A stretch of 64,000 nt of DNA from Saprospiraceae bacterium (GTDB lineage: Bacteria; Bacteroidota; Bacteroidia; Chitinophagales; Saprospiraceae): positions 32,392-96,391 of the forward strand of contig JAHDES010000021.1 of assembly GCA_020628645.1 (NCBI GenBank), read 5' to 3'. Positions within the stretch are counted from its first letter, which is position 1, and every line of letters begins with the position of its first letter. The notes under the pieces are model-generated. The model was not told where the DNA came from and did no database searches. It worked only from the letters and a program-made list of their open reading frames with translations. Below, one piece after another: positions 36,394 to 44,980 of this stretch. The position numbers were made by a program, and so were the translations under genes.

Positions 36394-38007
36394 TTATTCT
36401 CTTATTGTATGTAAACCTCTCGTTAGTTCTTGAATGACGCCTTTTTGTTGAGGATCGTAGACCCAATTGGTATCAAAACGGCTGAGGATTTCACTATTGG
36501 GTTCTTTGGAAAGGGTGAGACTATGAAATTCCGTTCCTTTATTTTGTTGAAAAAAACGAATCTCATCTAAGACTTGTTTATCCACACGATACATAATAAA
36601 ATCAGAAATCATTAAGACATCTGCATCTTGATAATCATTGGTTTTTAGCTGTCGTAGGGCTTCACTAAGGGCGAGAGAAGCATCCGTTCCTCCATTGAAG
36701 GACATTCGAAGAAAGGCTGCTAGTTCTTCTAAGGAATTGGTGATGTCGTATAAATCAATCGTTTTAATACCGATAGAAAAATTAATCAGATAAGCGCGAC
36801 GATTTTCTTTGATGGCCATTTTTAAAATCGCAAAACAAAGCACTTTAGCAATTTCTTCGGGTCGCCCCATCATGGATTCACTACTATCAATCAATACAAT
36901 AAAAGGGCCTTTCTCTTTTTGACGGACGCGTTGATGTACTTCCATAATATTTTCTCGACTTTTCACGAGGCGTTTATCTTCATACTGAAAGGTGAGCAGT
37001 TGTTGATCGGCATATTTTTTTAAGAACAAGGATTCTGTATCTCGATCGCTTAGTAAACCCACTTCTGAGCTCACTAAATGATTTAAATCTTGACTTTCAT
37101 GCACGCCTACAATTTCCGAACGCATCATTTCATCCACGACCCATTCTCGACGTACAATCGTCTTTTCAAAGGTTTCTTCTTCCATGACAATTTCAGCCTC
37201 CCGCATCTCCCCTAGTAAATCAACTAATGCTCGAATCGCATCTTCATTTTTGAGAATTTCATCGTACTTTTCTAGCACATCGAGAGAAGTTTCTGCCCAC
37301 AAATCGCGCGACATATCCCAACCCAAATAATCCATAAAAGGATTAACAAGATCATGTAACTTGGTGTATTCTGTAACTTTAGCATCCAGCAGTTCGACAT
37401 AATCCTCTTGTTCTTCTTGGAATTTTTGGAGTTGATAATTTAAGATCTTTCCTTGTAATAAAGCATCCCATTGTGATAATAAATCGGTGAAAATGCGATC
37501 AAATTTCTGTTTTTCTTCTTCCGAATGTTGATGGAGTTCTTTTTCAAAAAAACGAGCCATTCGATCTTTGTAAAAAGAGGGATTGAGTTCTTCTTTAGTG
37601 TAGGTGGTCGATAAAAAGTTGAGCAAATAAGGATAGCGATTTTGAAAGGCATTGAGTGGCGTAACTGCCCATCCCTCTAGCAATTCTTGCTCTTTTTGAA
37701 AGGGATTTTGCCGTTTCACTTTAGAAAAGGTCTTTCGCATCCAATATAAGGTGTCGAGAACGATTCGTTGGGTGATACGCTTGTTTCCTTTACAAAGGGG
37801 AAGCAAATTTTTAATCGCAAAAATCTCAGATATTGCCGTTTGAAAATAGATAAAATATTGATCGTTCAAATCGGGAGGGCTGTAATTGCCGCCTTCTAAT
37901 TGGTGTTTGAAATATTCCACAAGATAACGTCTTGATCGTCGATCGAGTAATTGACCGAATTCGATAAAGCGGTCGTATTCTTCTTGTAGTAGGTTGTTGT
38001 TTTTCAT
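36394..38007 (-). CDS. viaA: VWA-domain protein, ViaA-like partner of RavA
   Basis: A 537-residue protein whose helical N-terminal half (residues 1-360) is followed by a VWA domain with a MIDAS metal site: D374-S-S-E-S, then the GGTDAS threonine and ISDF aspartate. This matches the ViaA/CoxE-like family. In E. coli ViaA is about 480 residues and works with the AAA+ ATPase RavA on inner-membrane or respiratory-complex processes. Here it lies 78 bp downstream of ravA on the same strand. The MIDAS residues DxSxS are intact. The start ATG at 38007 gives a normal N-terminus (MKNNNLLQEEYDRFI). Confidence 0.85.
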   Translation of the reverse strand: MKNNNLLQEEYDRFIEFGQLLDRRSRRYLVEYFKHQLEGGNYSPPDLNDQYFIYFQTAISEIFAIKNLLPLCKGNKRITQRIVLDTLYWMRKTFSKVKRQNPFQKEQELLEGWAVTPLNAFQNRYPYLLNFLSTTYTKEELNPSFYKDRMARFFEKELHQHSEEEKQKFDRIFTDLLSQWDALLQGKILNYQLQKFQEEQEDYVELLDAKVTEYTKLHDLVNPFMDYLGWDMSRDLWAETSLDVLEKYDEILKNEDAIRALVDLLGEMREAEIVMEEETFEKTIVRREWVVDEMMRSEIVGVHESQDLNHLVSSEVGLLSDRDTESLFLKKYADQQLLTFQYEDKRLVKSRENIMEVHQRVRQKEKGPFIVLIDSSESMMGRPEEIAKVLCFAILKMAIKENRRAYLINFSIGIKTIDLYDITNSLEELAAFLRMSFNGGTDASLALSEALRQLKTNDYQDADVLMISDFIMYRVDKQVLDEIRFFQQNKGTEFHSLTLSKEPNSEILSRFDTNWVYDPQQKGVIQELTRGLHTIRE

Positions 38008-38085
38008 GTTGTGGCGTGCAGACTTGCCTGTACAAGCAGGGTCGCTGAGGCGCGGAGGTTTCGCAGTCGATTACGCTGATTTAAT

Positions 38086-39651
38086 TTATAGTTCAATATT
38101 GGCATAGTTGTATTCTAGTTTTTCGAGGCGGAGGGACAATTGTTCGAGTGCTTTATTGACTTCAGTTAAATTCGCTTGAACGACTTTGCTCCAAGCTGTG
38201 TCTACGAAAAGATTATCTTCTAAATGATTGAGTTCGTCAGGGGCATTTTCCTTGATACGTTTTTGTTGTTCTTGGATATAATGATTGAGTTTTTGCATTC
38301 GTTCTTCCCAGAATTGCAGCACCACTTGGTGTGGTTTTTTATAGATGATATCGGTATGTTCGCGTTTGCTGGTTTGGAGTTGAAAAGTTGTTAATTCTCC
38401 GTTGACATTGAGGGTGATGGACTTGTCATCTTTTCCTTTTTGGGTACGAATTTTCTTGAGTAGATTTTGATTTTCGTCATAAAAACTGATGATGGTATCT
38501 TCATTGGTCTTTAGTTTTCGGAAATCATCTATGGTGATTAAATCTGCATTGACGGTTGATTTTCCTTTGATTAAACGATAAAAACGTTCTTGCAAGGGTT
38601 GTAATTGATCTTCGACAATGATATTTTTAATTTGCGTTTCTTCGGCTACATCTTTTTCAAACTCCGCTACTTCTTTTTTAAGGGCATTGAGATTTATTGC
38701 CATCGAATAGCCATGTTTTCGAATGGATTCGGTGAGCATTTCACGAATAGCAATTTGATGATCGGGATGATTCCACAAGCAATGTTCTAGTAGAAAACAA
38801 TCCATCAAATCTACTTTTGCTCGTCCATTCAAGAAGGCAGAGGTGCGCATGAGGCGAACTGCTTTTTTCCAACGTCGATCATAGATTTGAATCGGATGAT
38901 CAGCATGATTAGGACTGGCATTGTATTCCTCAATTTTGACCGTGAGTAATTGAATGGTATTTAACACCTCAGCAGGTACTTCGATAATATCTATTTGTTT
39001 TGACCAATCATTTAATTCGGCTTCCGAAAATTTTAAATCTGTCGAAATATTATCTTCATACGGATCATTGGTGTCCACGATCATATCCACGAAATTTTGG
39101 AAACTTTTTATATTCCCAATTTCCAAACGGACTAAAAAACGATCCCAAATCGGTTCTAAACTTTTATTTTTAGGAGGTAATTCATTTGATGCTGTGATGA
39201 TGCCTCGAAGTTGTACGACTAAATCTTCCGTACCATTACGATAAATTTTTTCATTTAAAATGGTCAATAAAGCATTTTGAATAGCGGGGCCTGCTTTCCA
39301 AATTTCATCTAAAAAGACAATATTCGCACCAGGTAAATAGCGATCGGTTAAACGTTCATATTTATCTTCTTCTTTGAGTTTTTTAATGGAGATCGGCCCA
39401 AAAATTTCGTCAGGAGTAGTAAATTTACTCATCAAATATTCAAAGGACACGCCATCTCGAAACGCATATTTCAATCGTCGAGCAATCAAACTCTTCCCTA
39501 CCCCTGGAGGACCTAAAAGGAAAATACTTTCTCCTGCTACTGCCGTTAATAAAGATAATCGAATCGCCGTATCTCGTTCGTACAAACCTTTTGAAAGAGC
39601 TTTAAGGAGCGTTTGACAGCGGGTTCGAGTAGAAGAATTGATCATTACCAT
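38086..39651 (-). CDS. ravA: AAA+ MoxR-family ATPase, RavA-like
   Basis: A 521-residue ATPase closely following E. coli RavA: Walker A GPPGVGKS (47-54), EYLMSKFTTPDEIFGPISI, Walker B IVFLDEIWKAGPAIQNALL (111-129), SNELPPKNKSLEPIWDRFLVRL (sensor/arginine-finger region) and YDRRWKKAVRLMRTSAFLNGRAKVDLMDCFLLEHCLW. The C-terminal third is a divergent coil-rich region. RavA forms a hexamer that remodels targets with ViaA, encoded next. A TAAATTTG box at 39691-39698 may be its promoter. Alternative start M3 at 39645. Confidence 0.92.
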   Translation of the reverse strand: MVMINSSTRTRCQTLLKALSKGLYERDTAIRLSLLTAVAGESIFLLGPPGVGKSLIARRLKYAFRDGVSFEYLMSKFTTPDEIFGPISIKKLKEEDKYERLTDRYLPGANIVFLDEIWKAGPAIQNALLTILNEKIYRNGTEDLVVQLRGIITASNELPPKNKSLEPIWDRFLVRLEIGNIKSFQNFVDMIVDTNDPYEDNISTDLKFSEAELNDWSKQIDIIEVPAEVLNTIQLLTVKIEEYNASPNHADHPIQIYDRRWKKAVRLMRTSAFLNGRAKVDLMDCFLLEHCLWNHPDHQIAIREMLTESIRKHGYSMAINLNALKKEVAEFEKDVAEETQIKNIIVEDQLQPLQERFYRLIKGKSTVNADLITIDDFRKLKTNEDTIISFYDENQNLLKKIRTQKGKDDKSITLNVNGELTTFQLQTSKREHTDIIYKKPHQVVLQFWEERMQKLNHYIQEQQKRIKENAPDELNHLEDNLFVDTAWSKVVQANLTEVNKALEQLSLRLEKLEYNYANIEL

Positions 39652-39690
39652 CAGTAAAATGACTTATAGTTGCTTTTAAAGAGTAGGTAA

Positions 39691-39698
39691 CAAATTTA
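39691..39698 (-). promoter_or_regulatory. Putative -7 box upstream of ravA
   Basis: On the minus strand TAAATTTG fits TAnnTTTG, 40 bp before the ravA start. The matching upstream element is weak, so this is tentative. Confidence 0.35.
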
Positions 39699-39714
39699 AG
39701 CGAGGAAGGTTGAT

Positions 39715-40914
39715 CTAATCCAGTTTTCTACGCTTCATTTCTTGGGCAATCAATTGATATTCTCGACTCATATCACCTGTAACAGCAGTATTTTCCTGTG
39801 CACGACGAATGAGGTAAGGTACGACTTCTAGCACCGTTCCATAAGGAACGTATTTGGCGACATTGTAACCTGCGTTCGCTAAATTGAAAGTGATATGATC
39901 ACTCATTCCATACAATTGACAAAAATTGAGGTGTGGGTGAGCGCGGTCAATGCTACGTTCTTCGATAAGTTCTGCTAATAAGGCACTACTTTCCGCATTA
40001 TGAGTGGCATTACATAAACCAATCGATTCATAATTATCAATACAAAAACGAAGTGCGGTATTGAAAGCGTCATCCGTATCTTTTTTGGTCGGATGGATGG
40101 GAGAACGGTAATTCATTTCTTCGGCTCGTGCGCGTTCTTTTTCCATGTAAGCGCCTCGTACTAATTTTGCGCCAAGCATATACCCATCTTCTTTAGCTTT
40201 ATTAAAAGAATCAATCAGAAATTGTAGCCGATCATGTCGATACATCTGAAAGGTATTATAAACAACTACTTTTCCCCGATTATAGCGCTTCATCATGTGA
40301 TTGACCAAATGATCAATAGTATCTTGGATCCAAGTTTCTTCTGCATCTATAAATACACCAACTCCTCGTTCAGACGCTCGATTACAAATGGCATCTAGTC
40401 GTTTTAAAACTGCACGATATTCACTAATATCACTCCCTTCCAAAGTTGTGGCTCGTTGGATTTTTTCCAATAAAGCAAACCGCGCCAAGCCAGTTACTTT
40501 GGTGCTAATGACAGGAACACTTGCATTAACAGCCGCAAAATCAATGGCCCGGATATTTTCATTCATGGTGAGATTGAAATCATGTTCCGTTTCTTTTGCT
40601 TCTGCGCCATAATCAAGGATGGTTTGCACATCAAAATCGAATAGGCTTTTTATGGTAGGTTGAGATTCCCTTAGGGTAGTTCCTCCACAAAATTGTTCAA
40701 AAATGGTGTTCTTTACAATCGTTTCGACAAAAGGAAGACGTAATTTAATTGCGGCTAAACCTAATTTAGACCCCACTTGTACGAGCCAGTTTTTATTCAT
40801 GGTACTGAATAAAAAAGCTGCTTTTTTTAATTCTTCATCTGATTTACTAGAAAAGGCAATTTCGGTATTGGTAAAATCCAGTGGCATAAGATTAGAGGTT
40901 GATGTGGCGGGCAT
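39715..40914 (-). CDS. Proline dehydrogenase
   Basis: A 399-residue FAD-dependent enzyme oxidising proline to pyrroline-5-carboxylate, feeding electrons to the respiratory chain. It is the monofunctional PRODH type rather than the long PutA fusion. Family features: FIDAEETWIQDTIDHLV, NTFQMYRHDRLQFL, GAKLVRGAYMEKERARA, ATHNAESSALLAELI and the final substrate helix YLIRRAQEN. The frame extends upstream to 40989 only through a TTG start, so the ATG at 40914 (MPATSTSNLMPLDF) is preferred. It is downstream of aroE on the same strand; no P5C dehydrogenase is in the window. Confidence 0.93.
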   Translation of the reverse strand: MPATSTSNLMPLDFTNTEIAFSSKSDEELKKAAFLFSTMNKNWLVQVGSKLGLAAIKLRLPFVETIVKNTIFEQFCGGTTLRESQPTIKSLFDFDVQTILDYGAEAKETEHDFNLTMNENIRAIDFAAVNASVPVISTKVTGLARFALLEKIQRATTLEGSDISEYRAVLKRLDAICNRASERGVGVFIDAEETWIQDTIDHLVNHMMKRYNRGKVVVYNTFQMYRHDRLQFLIDSFNKAKEDGYMLGAKLVRGAYMEKERARAEEMNYRSPIHPTKKDTDDAFNTALRFCIDNYESIGLCNATHNAESSALLAELIEERSIDRAHPHLNFCQLYGMSDHITFNLANAGYNVAKYVPYGTVLEVVPYLIRRAQENTAVTGDMSREYQLIAQEMKRRKLD

Positions 40915-40955
40915 AATTTGTGGTTTTATTAGCCTAGAATAATTGATTGCGTTTA

Positions 40956-40986
40956 GATGAGCTAAGTTGGTTAAACTTAGCTCATC
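40956..40986 (-). other. Perfect hairpin between aroE and proline dehydrogenase
   Basis: 13-bp perfect arms (GATGAGCTAAGTT and its complement; 40956-40968 and 40974-40986) around a 5-nt loop, just after the aroE stop. No T-run follows in the direction of transcription, so it may act as an mRNA stabiliser or attenuator rather than a terminator. Confidence 0.6.
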
Positions 40987-40989
40987 CAA

Positions 40990-41739
40990 CTAATCAGGTG
41001 CATTCCAAATTTCCCAGGCTTTTTCTGCTTGTAAATGTAGCATCTCCAAGCCATTTTTAATTTGGGCATTTTGTTGTGCTCCGTTTTTCAAAAATACGGT
41101 TTTTGGTGGATTATAGGTTAAATCATACAATAAATGCTGATTATTTAATTGTTCATAGGGTAAATTGGGGGCTTGATCCACTTTAGGATACATTCCTAGG
41201 GGTGTCGTATTGACTATAATGTGGTAATCGGCGAGACCTTGCACGGCAATTTCTTCGTAGGTAAATACCTCTTCTTTTTTATGACGGGAAACATAGAAAA
41301 AAGTAATGCCTAATTGTTGGAAAACATAATCGACTGCTTTTGCTGCTCCTCCAGTTCCTAAAATGAGGGCTTGATAGTTTTGGTTTTCTTTTAAAAAAGG
41401 ACGTAAAGATTGTTCAAATCCATAAGCATCTGTATTGTATCCTTTTAATAAGCCATTCGTGATTTTAACCGTATTTACAGCACCTATAGCTTCCGCAGCC
41501 GAATCTATTTCATCTAAATAAGGTAGAATTTGCTCTTTGTAGGGAATCGTTACATTAAAGCCTTTAAGATTAGGGTGATTTTCAATTAAAGCTTGGACAG
41601 AATTGATGTGTGCGAGTGGAAAGTTATCATAAAAATGATCGGCAAGACCTCCTTTTTTAAATTTATCAGCAAAATAACCCTTTGAAAAAGAATGGGTTAA
41701 AGGGAAACCGATTAATCCGAAAAGATGTTTTATTTCCAT
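40990..41739 (-). CDS. aroE: Shikimate dehydrogenase
   Basis: A 249-residue NADP-dependent enzyme reducing 3-dehydroshikimate to shikimate in aromatic amino-acid synthesis. Substrate site: GFPLTHSFSKGYF, NVTIPYKE (catalytic Lys) and GYNTDAYGF (catalytic Asp). Cofactor domain: LILGTGGAAKAVDYVFQQLG, and the closing LKNGLEML-like stretch (IKNGLEMLHLQAEKAWEIW). The length is slightly short (usual 260-285), with no missing motif. It starts 21 bp after the DUF368 gene, so the two are in one operon; a hairpin follows its stop. Confidence 0.95.
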   Translation of the reverse strand: MEIKHLFGLIGFPLTHSFSKGYFADKFKKGGLADHFYDNFPLAHINSVQALIENHPNLKGFNVTIPYKEQILPYLDEIDSAAEAIGAVNTVKITNGLLKGYNTDAYGFEQSLRPFLKENQNYQALILGTGGAAKAVDYVFQQLGITFFYVSRHKKEEVFTYEEIAVQGLADYHIIVNTTPLGMYPKVDQAPNLPYEQLNNQHLLYDLTYNPPKTVFLKNGAQQNAQIKNGLEMLHLQAEKAWEIWNAPD

Positions 41740-41760
41740 TTTAAAAAAACCAAAAAATAA

Positions 41761-42702
41761 CTATTTACTAAATCGTTCCATTCCTAAAACCAATACAAAT
41801 CCTAACACTAAGCATACCAATGATAAAACAGTATAAGGTTCGCCCACACTAATTTCATAGGCTGCTGGTAAAATATTGGCTTCGCTAATCACTTTTTCTT
41901 TTATACCATCTACTTCGAGCCATTCAGTAGGTACGCGCCAAGGCCATATTTTATTTAATGACCCAATAATAAAACCCGTTAATGTAGCTAAAGTAAGATT
42001 TTTTTGGTGCTTAAACATCCAAGACAAAACTCTTGAAATGGTCATCAAACCCGTTAAACACCCCAAGCCAAAAACAAACATCGTCAGAATTTTATCTGGT
42101 GCTAATGTTTTTAATACGCCCTTCAAAGTATCCGTTACAATAAAGGTATACATTCCCATTAACAACAAAATAAAGCTCCCCGAAATGCCTGGTAAAATCA
42201 AAGCACTAATCGCTATTGCGCCTGCCACAAAAACCATCAATAAAGATTCTGATCCATTTGAAGGAGAAATCGTCGTGATATAATAGGCTACACCCGTTGC
42301 AATGATAAAAGCGACTATTTCTTTCCATGACCAAGTCGTAATTTGTCTACCAATGTAAATTGCAGAAGCGATAATTAATCCAAAAAAGAAGGCCCAAATA
42401 ACAGGTGGATAGTTTTCTAATAAATAGGCTACACCAAACACACCAATCACGACCCCTACTGCCATTCCTGAAATCAAAGCAAAAAGGAAATTACCATCTA
42501 AGGCAGACCAAACTCCTTTGATTCCGTCTTTACGTAATACGCCAATCAAATCTGGTCCAAATGCTTTAATCGCATTAATCAGACGTTCATAAATATTTGT
42601 AATAAAAGCAATCGTACCCCCTGATACTCCAGGAATCACCTCAGCGATTCCCATACCTAAACCTCGAAGGGCAATTCCTAAAAAAGATTGTTGCTGATTC
42701 AT
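41761..42702 (-). CDS. DUF368 family polytopic membrane protein, probable undecaprenyl-phosphate translocase
   Basis: A 313-residue inner-membrane protein with about 8-9 hydrophobic helices. The family signature GLGMGIAEVIPGVSGGTIAFITNIYERLI is at the start, and the repeat-like second copy SALILPGISGSFILLLMGMYTFI lies in the middle. DUF368 proteins (PopT) have been implicated in recycling undecaprenyl phosphate across the membrane for cell-wall and polysaccharide synthesis. That role is established knowledge for relatives and inferred here. It lies between lysS and aroE on the same strand; the double-hairpin element copy 2 sits in the 122-bp gap upstream. Confidence 0.9.
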   Translation of the reverse strand: MNQQQSFLGIALRGLGMGIAEVIPGVSGGTIAFITNIYERLINAIKAFGPDLIGVLRKDGIKGVWSALDGNFLFALISGMAVGVVIGVFGVAYLLENYPPVIWAFFFGLIIASAIYIGRQITTWSWKEIVAFIIATGVAYYITTISPSNGSESLLMVFVAGAIAISALILPGISGSFILLLMGMYTFIVTDTLKGVLKTLAPDKILTMFVFGLGCLTGLMTISRVLSWMFKHQKNLTLATLTGFIIGSLNKIWPWRVPTEWLEVDGIKEKVISEANILPAAYEISVGEPYTVLSLVCLVLGFVLVLGMERFSK

Positions 42703-42761
42703 TGAATTGAGAACATCTTAAAAAGATGATTTTTATTGATATAAAAAGGGAATCACTCCAT

Positions 42762-42815
42762 GCGAGTTTGGAAACTCGCTTAATATGATCAAGGCGAAGT
42801 TGTGAAACTTCGCCT
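42762..42815 (+). repeat. Double-hairpin dispersed element, copy 2
   Basis: Hairpin 1 is GCGAGTT-tgga-AACTCGC (42762-42779). Hairpin 2 is a 10-bp perfect stem with GTGA loop (arms 42792-42801 and 42806-42815). Compared with copy 1 the second stem has AGGCG instead of AGGAG, with the matching change on the other arm. It lies in the lysS-DUF368 gap, in the opposite orientation to the genes. Confidence 0.8.
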
Positions 42816-42824
42816 ATCGTTTTT

Positions 42825-44570
42825 TTAAGCTTCTTCTTCTTCAACTGCTGCTGTCTCAGGCTTCATCTGTGGGAAAAATAAGACTTCTTGAATAGAAGCA
42901 TTATTTGTTAACATCATCGTCAAACGATCAATACCAATTCCTAAACCTGATGTCGGTGGCATTCCATATTCTAAAGCACGTAAGAAATCTTCATCTAAAA
43001 CCATCGCCTCATCATCACCGCGTTCTGCTAATTTCAATTGATCTTCAAAACGCTCTCGCTGATCAATTGGATCATTTAATTCCGAATAGGCATTCGCAAT
43101 TTCTTTTCCATTGACAAACAACTCAAAGCGTTCCACTAGACCTTCTTTCGAACGGTGTTTCTTAGCAAGAGGCGTCATTTCAATTGGATAATCGGTAATA
43201 TAGGTTGGTTGAATGAGATTAGCTTCTACTTTTTCACCAAATATTTCATCAATTAATTTTCCAACACCCATCGAATTATCTGTTTCAATGTGCATACTTT
43301 TACATACCGCACGTAAGGCTTCTTCATCCATACCGTTAATATCTACGCCTGTATATTCCTTGATGGAGTCTGCCATACTCAAACGGCGATACGGCCCTTT
43401 GAAATCAATACTATTCTCCCCTACTTGTGCTTTGGTATCTCCATTTACAGCAATAGCGACGCGCTCCAAACATTCTTCCACCATCTCCATCATCCAAATG
43501 TAATCTTTATATGCTACATAAATTTCCATAGAGGTAAACTCTGGATTGTGGGTACGGTCCATTCCTTCATTACGGAACATCTTACCAAATTCATAGACGC
43601 CATCAAAACCTCCTACAATCAATCGCTTTAAATACAACTCATTCGCAATACGCATGTACAAAGGCATATCTAAGGTATTGTGATGCGTTGCGAAAGGGCG
43701 CGCGGCTGCTCCTCCATGAATGGGTTGCAAAATGGGTGTTTCTACTTCCAACCAACCTTGCTCGTTGAAATAATTTCGCATGGACGTAATCACTCGTGTA
43801 CGCTTTAAAAAGATTTCTTTTACTTGAGGATTGACGACTAAATCGACATAGCGTTGGCGATATCGTAATTCTGGATCGGTAAAAGCATCATAGATATTTC
43901 CTTGCTTATCGCGTTTTACAATCGGTAAATTTCGTAAAGATTTACTCAAGAAGGTAAGTTCTTTAACTTTAAGGGTCAACTCTCCTGTTTGCGTAGAAAA
44001 CAATTCTCCTTTTACTCCGATAAAATCTCCAATATGAAGGAGTTTCATTAAAGCTGTTGTACGTTCTTGTTCTTCTTCTGTCGCACCGATTGTTCCTTTT
44101 TTCATAAACAATTGAATCCGTCCAGATGAATCTTGCATTTTCGCGAAGGGGCCACGTTGTCCCATAAAACGACCTGCCATAGAAACTTCTGGGCGTTTTT
44201 CGGGTTGGAAATCACCTAGACAGGCTACTCGAATATGGGGTAAATATTCTTCTAAAGATTGGGAAGTACCATCTTCAAGAGTAATTGTTTCTGAGATGCC
44301 TGTTGCATTCACGACTTCCTCATCTGCCAGTAAATTAGCAGCTTTAAATTTATGTTTAAAAACGGCAGGAGCCAATACGCTTGCTTTGGTTTCATCAATA
44401 CCTTTAATCTCCTGCACACACTGTTTTAAGTTTTCTTTTAATTGGGCAGAGGTAAAATCAGCCGCTTTAAAATTAACGTGATATTGAGCTGCTGGAAAAG
44501 GATTGATTCCTAAATCTCGAATTTTTTGAAGAGCCTCGCGGCGTACGATTTCCTGATCGCTTAATTGCAT
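42825..44570 (-). CDS. lysS: Lysyl-tRNA synthetase (class II)
   Basis: A 581-residue enzyme charging tRNA-Lys. The anticodon-binding OB domain is seen at [27 protein letters not shown]. The catalytic core has motif 2 ([23 protein letters not shown]) and motif 3 ([21 protein letters not shown]). Relative to the usual ~500 residues it carries an N-terminal extension and insertion (residues ~40-130 between the start helix and OB domain, including [29 protein letters not shown]), a form common in Bacteroidota, and an acidic tail AAVEEEEA. It has its own promoter-like box upstream. It probably heads the DUF368-aroE-PRODH-ravA-viaA series, though an internal hairpin pair separates it. Confidence 0.96.
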   Translation of the reverse strand: MQLSDQEIVRREALQKIRDLGINPFPAAQYHVNFKAADFTSAQLKENLKQCVQEIKGIDETKASVLAPAVFKHKFKAANLLADEEVVNATGISETITLEDGTSQSLEEYLPHIRVACLGDFQPEKRPEVSMAGRFMGQRGPFAKMQDSSGRIQLFMKKGTIGATEEEQERTTALMKLLHIGDFIGVKGELFSTQTGELTLKVKELTFLSKSLRNLPIVKRDKQGNIYDAFTDPELRYRQRYVDLVVNPQVKEIFLKRTRVITSMRNYFNEQGWLEVETPILQPIHGGAAARPFATHHNTLDMPLYMRIANELYLKRLIVGGFDGVYEFGKMFRNEGMDRTHNPEFTSMEIYVAYKDYIWMMEMVEECLERVAIAVNGDTKAQVGENSIDFKGPYRRLSMADSIKEYTGVDINGMDEEALRAVCKSMHIETDNSMGVGKLIDEIFGEKVEANLIQPTYITDYPIEMTPLAKKHRSKEGLVERFELFVNGKEIANAYSELNDPIDQRERFEDQLKLAERGDDEAMVLDEDFLRALEYGMPPTSGLGIGIDRLTMMLTNNASIQEVLFFPQMKPETAAVEEEEA

Positions 44571-44631
44571 CTTGATAAAATGTTTTAATGGATTTTAAAA
44601 ACCATGAAAGTATGTTGTCTAATTAAGAGGA

Positions 44632-44639
44632 CAAAAATA
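44632..44639 (-). promoter_or_regulatory. Putative -7 box of lysS
   Basis: On the minus strand TATTTTTG fits the Bacteroidota TAnnTTTG box, 61 bp upstream of the lysS ATG. The rest of the 44571-44980 gap is AT-rich with no gene. Confidence 0.4.
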
Positions 44640-44980
44640 CCCTTCGATTGTTAGATTTTATAATTTGAAAAGTAGAAAAACAACATAACTTTCTGTTTTT
44701 CTTAATGTGAAAGCAAATTTCTTGATTTGAAGCATGATTATTTTTTTAATAGATCAAAAAAAGCCATGAGTTTGCTATTCATTCTGTACTCCATACGTAT
44801 AAAACAAATTCAAAAGCTAAAAAATACAAGCTTTAGCGTATTGCATCAGACTAATAACTTTAATAACTAGCGATTAGTTCATCAACTACTTGACAAAACA
44901 ACTTTTGCTTCCCGTCTTACTATTTAAAATCAGTATCTTACATCATTAGCCATTTTGATGAAGAGCTAGAACATCTACAA

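Noticed and set aside
40956..40986. Perfect 13-bp hairpin as a terminator of aroE
   Set aside because: There is no T-run on the downstream side in the direction of aroE transcription, so it was kept only as a hairpin of unknown role.
39645..40989. Longer proline dehydrogenase using an upstream TTG start
   Set aside because: The extra 25 codons cross a perfect hairpin and abut the aroE stop; the ATG at 40914 gives a normal N-terminus.
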